14,490 bases of DNA, from positions 1 to 14,490 of the forward strand of contig JAEOTI010000435.1 of NCBI GenBank assembly GCA_016839955.1. The letters run 5' to 3'. A model generated the notes under the pieces. That model had not been told where the DNA came from and ran no database searches. It worked only from the letters and a program-made list of their open reading frames with translations. Shown here in pieces: positions 13,888-14,490 of this stretch. This stretch comes from Candidatus Hodarchaeota archaeon (lineage in GTDB: Archaea; Asgardarchaeota; Heimdallarchaeia; Hodarchaeales; YT1-057). Both the position numbers and the translations under genes were made by a program. Each line of letters opens with the position of its first letter. The stretch's first letter is position 1.

Positions 13888-14490
13888 GTGAATTATTCAA
13901 AGAATGGTTCATTTGAGGATAAGCTTTTAGAAGCTCGAAATCTGTTAAATCGTGGACTCCTTCTTGAAGCAGAGGACCTTTTATCAAATCTTTTAGGGAT
14001 GTGTAAAAGTAACACACCTGTAGAAGTTGATATCATTAATGAGTATGGGAAACTAAAACTTCGACAAGGAAAATACGACTCTGCACACAACTATTTACAA
14101 CAGGGACTCGAGTTTTCCAAACATCTGAATTATCTCCATGGAAAAGCATATGCTTTGAATTACTTAGGTGGTGTCGCTTGGGGACAAGGAGATTTCACTA
14201 AATCGCTTGAAATCCATCAAAAAGCATTGAAAATAAGGAAAGAAATCGATGATAAACCAGGTATTGGAATGTCTCTTCACAATCTTGCACTGATACATTC
14301 AGAAGTTGGTGAGATAAAAAAGGCCTTAAACATCTATGATAAAGCGATAGGAACTATCAAGGAAATTGAAGACGAGACCACCCTTGTTATAACACTTCAC
14401 AATATTGGTGAACTACACCTTCGATTAGGGGATTTAGATACAGCTCAACAATATGAAGAAGAAGCATTTAATCTTGCCAAAGAAAATCAA
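13888..14490 (+). CDS. Tetratricopeptide-repeat protein, N-terminal part (3' truncated by window edge)
   Basis: 201 codons from GTG to the window end with no stop. The product is made of helical hairpins in TPR spacing: about residues 11-40 (ARNLLNRGLLLEAEDLLSNLL), 49-80 (EYGKLKLRQGKYDSAHNYLQQGLE), 87-118 (ALNYLGGVAWGQGDFTKSLE), 127-160 (SLHNLALIHSEVGEIKKALNIY) and 167-200 (TLHNIGELHLRLGDLDTAQQYE). Repeats 3-5 show the Leu/Gly/Ala pattern and intervals of about 40 residues of the LGN/kinesin-light-chain type, in which helices are longer than in the 34-residue unit. TPR solenoids bind partner proteins. No signal peptide is seen. Domains beyond the window (kinase, helix-turn-helix or guanylate cyclase are common partners) cannot be known. 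It is preceded by the dead asparaginase gene. Confidence 0.88.
   Translation, partial: MNYSKNGSFEDKLLEARNLLNRGLLLEAEDLLSNLLGMCKSNTPVEVDIINEYGKLKLRQGKYDSAHNYLQQGLEFSKHLNYLHGKAYALNYLGGVAWGQGDFTKSLEIHQKALKIRKEIDDKPGIGMSLHNLALIHSEVGEIKKALNIYDKAIGTIKEIEDETTLVITLHNIGELHLRLGDLDTAQQYEEEAFNLAKENQ

Noticed and set aside
1..14490. CRISPR array, rRNA, tRNA or complete insertion sequence
   Set aside because: No regularly spaced repeats, no rRNA-like blocks, no tRNA cloverleaf noticed by eye, and the only transposon trace is the TnpB stub.

Overview
The window is A+T-rich DNA (roughly two thirds A+T by eye) and is archaeal. Genes follow Shine-Dalgarno motifs of the GGAGG/GAGGT type or appear leaderless behind TATA-like boxes. 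Surface proteins carry many N-glycosylation sequons, and one ends in a PGF-type sorting-like tail. A winged-helix regulator is fused to membrane segments. A Ras/Rab-like small GTPase, a tetratricopeptide protein and a TnpB remnant of the INADVNGAYNI type together point to an Asgard archaeon, perhaps Heimdall/Hodarchaeia-like. That placement is inference; there is no rRNA or ribosomal marker here.

Layout. (1) 1-401: the 3' end of a gamma-glutamyltranspeptidase gene. (2) 402-1116: a doubtful 133-residue reading frame whose middle resembles the three-helix NET/ET fold. (3) 1117-5936: three plus-strand genes. Two encode large secreted, C-terminally anchored paralogous surface proteins; between them lies a winged-helix protein with a five-helix membrane domain. 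A hairpin plus T-run terminates this block. (4) 6049-6558: a cysteine-rich DUF6125-like protein. (5) 6580-7944, minus strand: a PduO-type cob(I)alamin adenosyltransferase followed 18 bases later by an uncharacterised 258-residue protein. (6) 8183-8749: a small GTPase with altered switch II and G4 motifs. (7) 8787-9014: the C-terminal stub of an IS200/IS605-type TnpB with its end hairpin. (8) 9015-13269, minus strand: a gene train transcribed as ferredoxin-like Fe-S protein, six-helix membrane protein, iron-sulfur flavoprotein-type FMN reductase, and an alpha/beta hydrolase fused to a CPBP-like membrane domain. (9) 13351-13833: a decayed isoaspartyl peptidase/asparaginase pseudogene. (10) 13888 to the window end: the start of a tetratricopeptide-repeat protein with a GTG start.

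Working together: the surface-protein/regulator block looks like a self-contained cell-envelope module in which the membrane-bound winged-helix protein may control its neighbours. The minus-strand train couples Fe-S and flavin redox proteins to two membrane proteins. The adenosyltransferase supplies adenosylcobalamin, and the protein behind it is a candidate cobalamin-related partner. I see no CRISPR array, rRNA, tRNA or complete mobile element.
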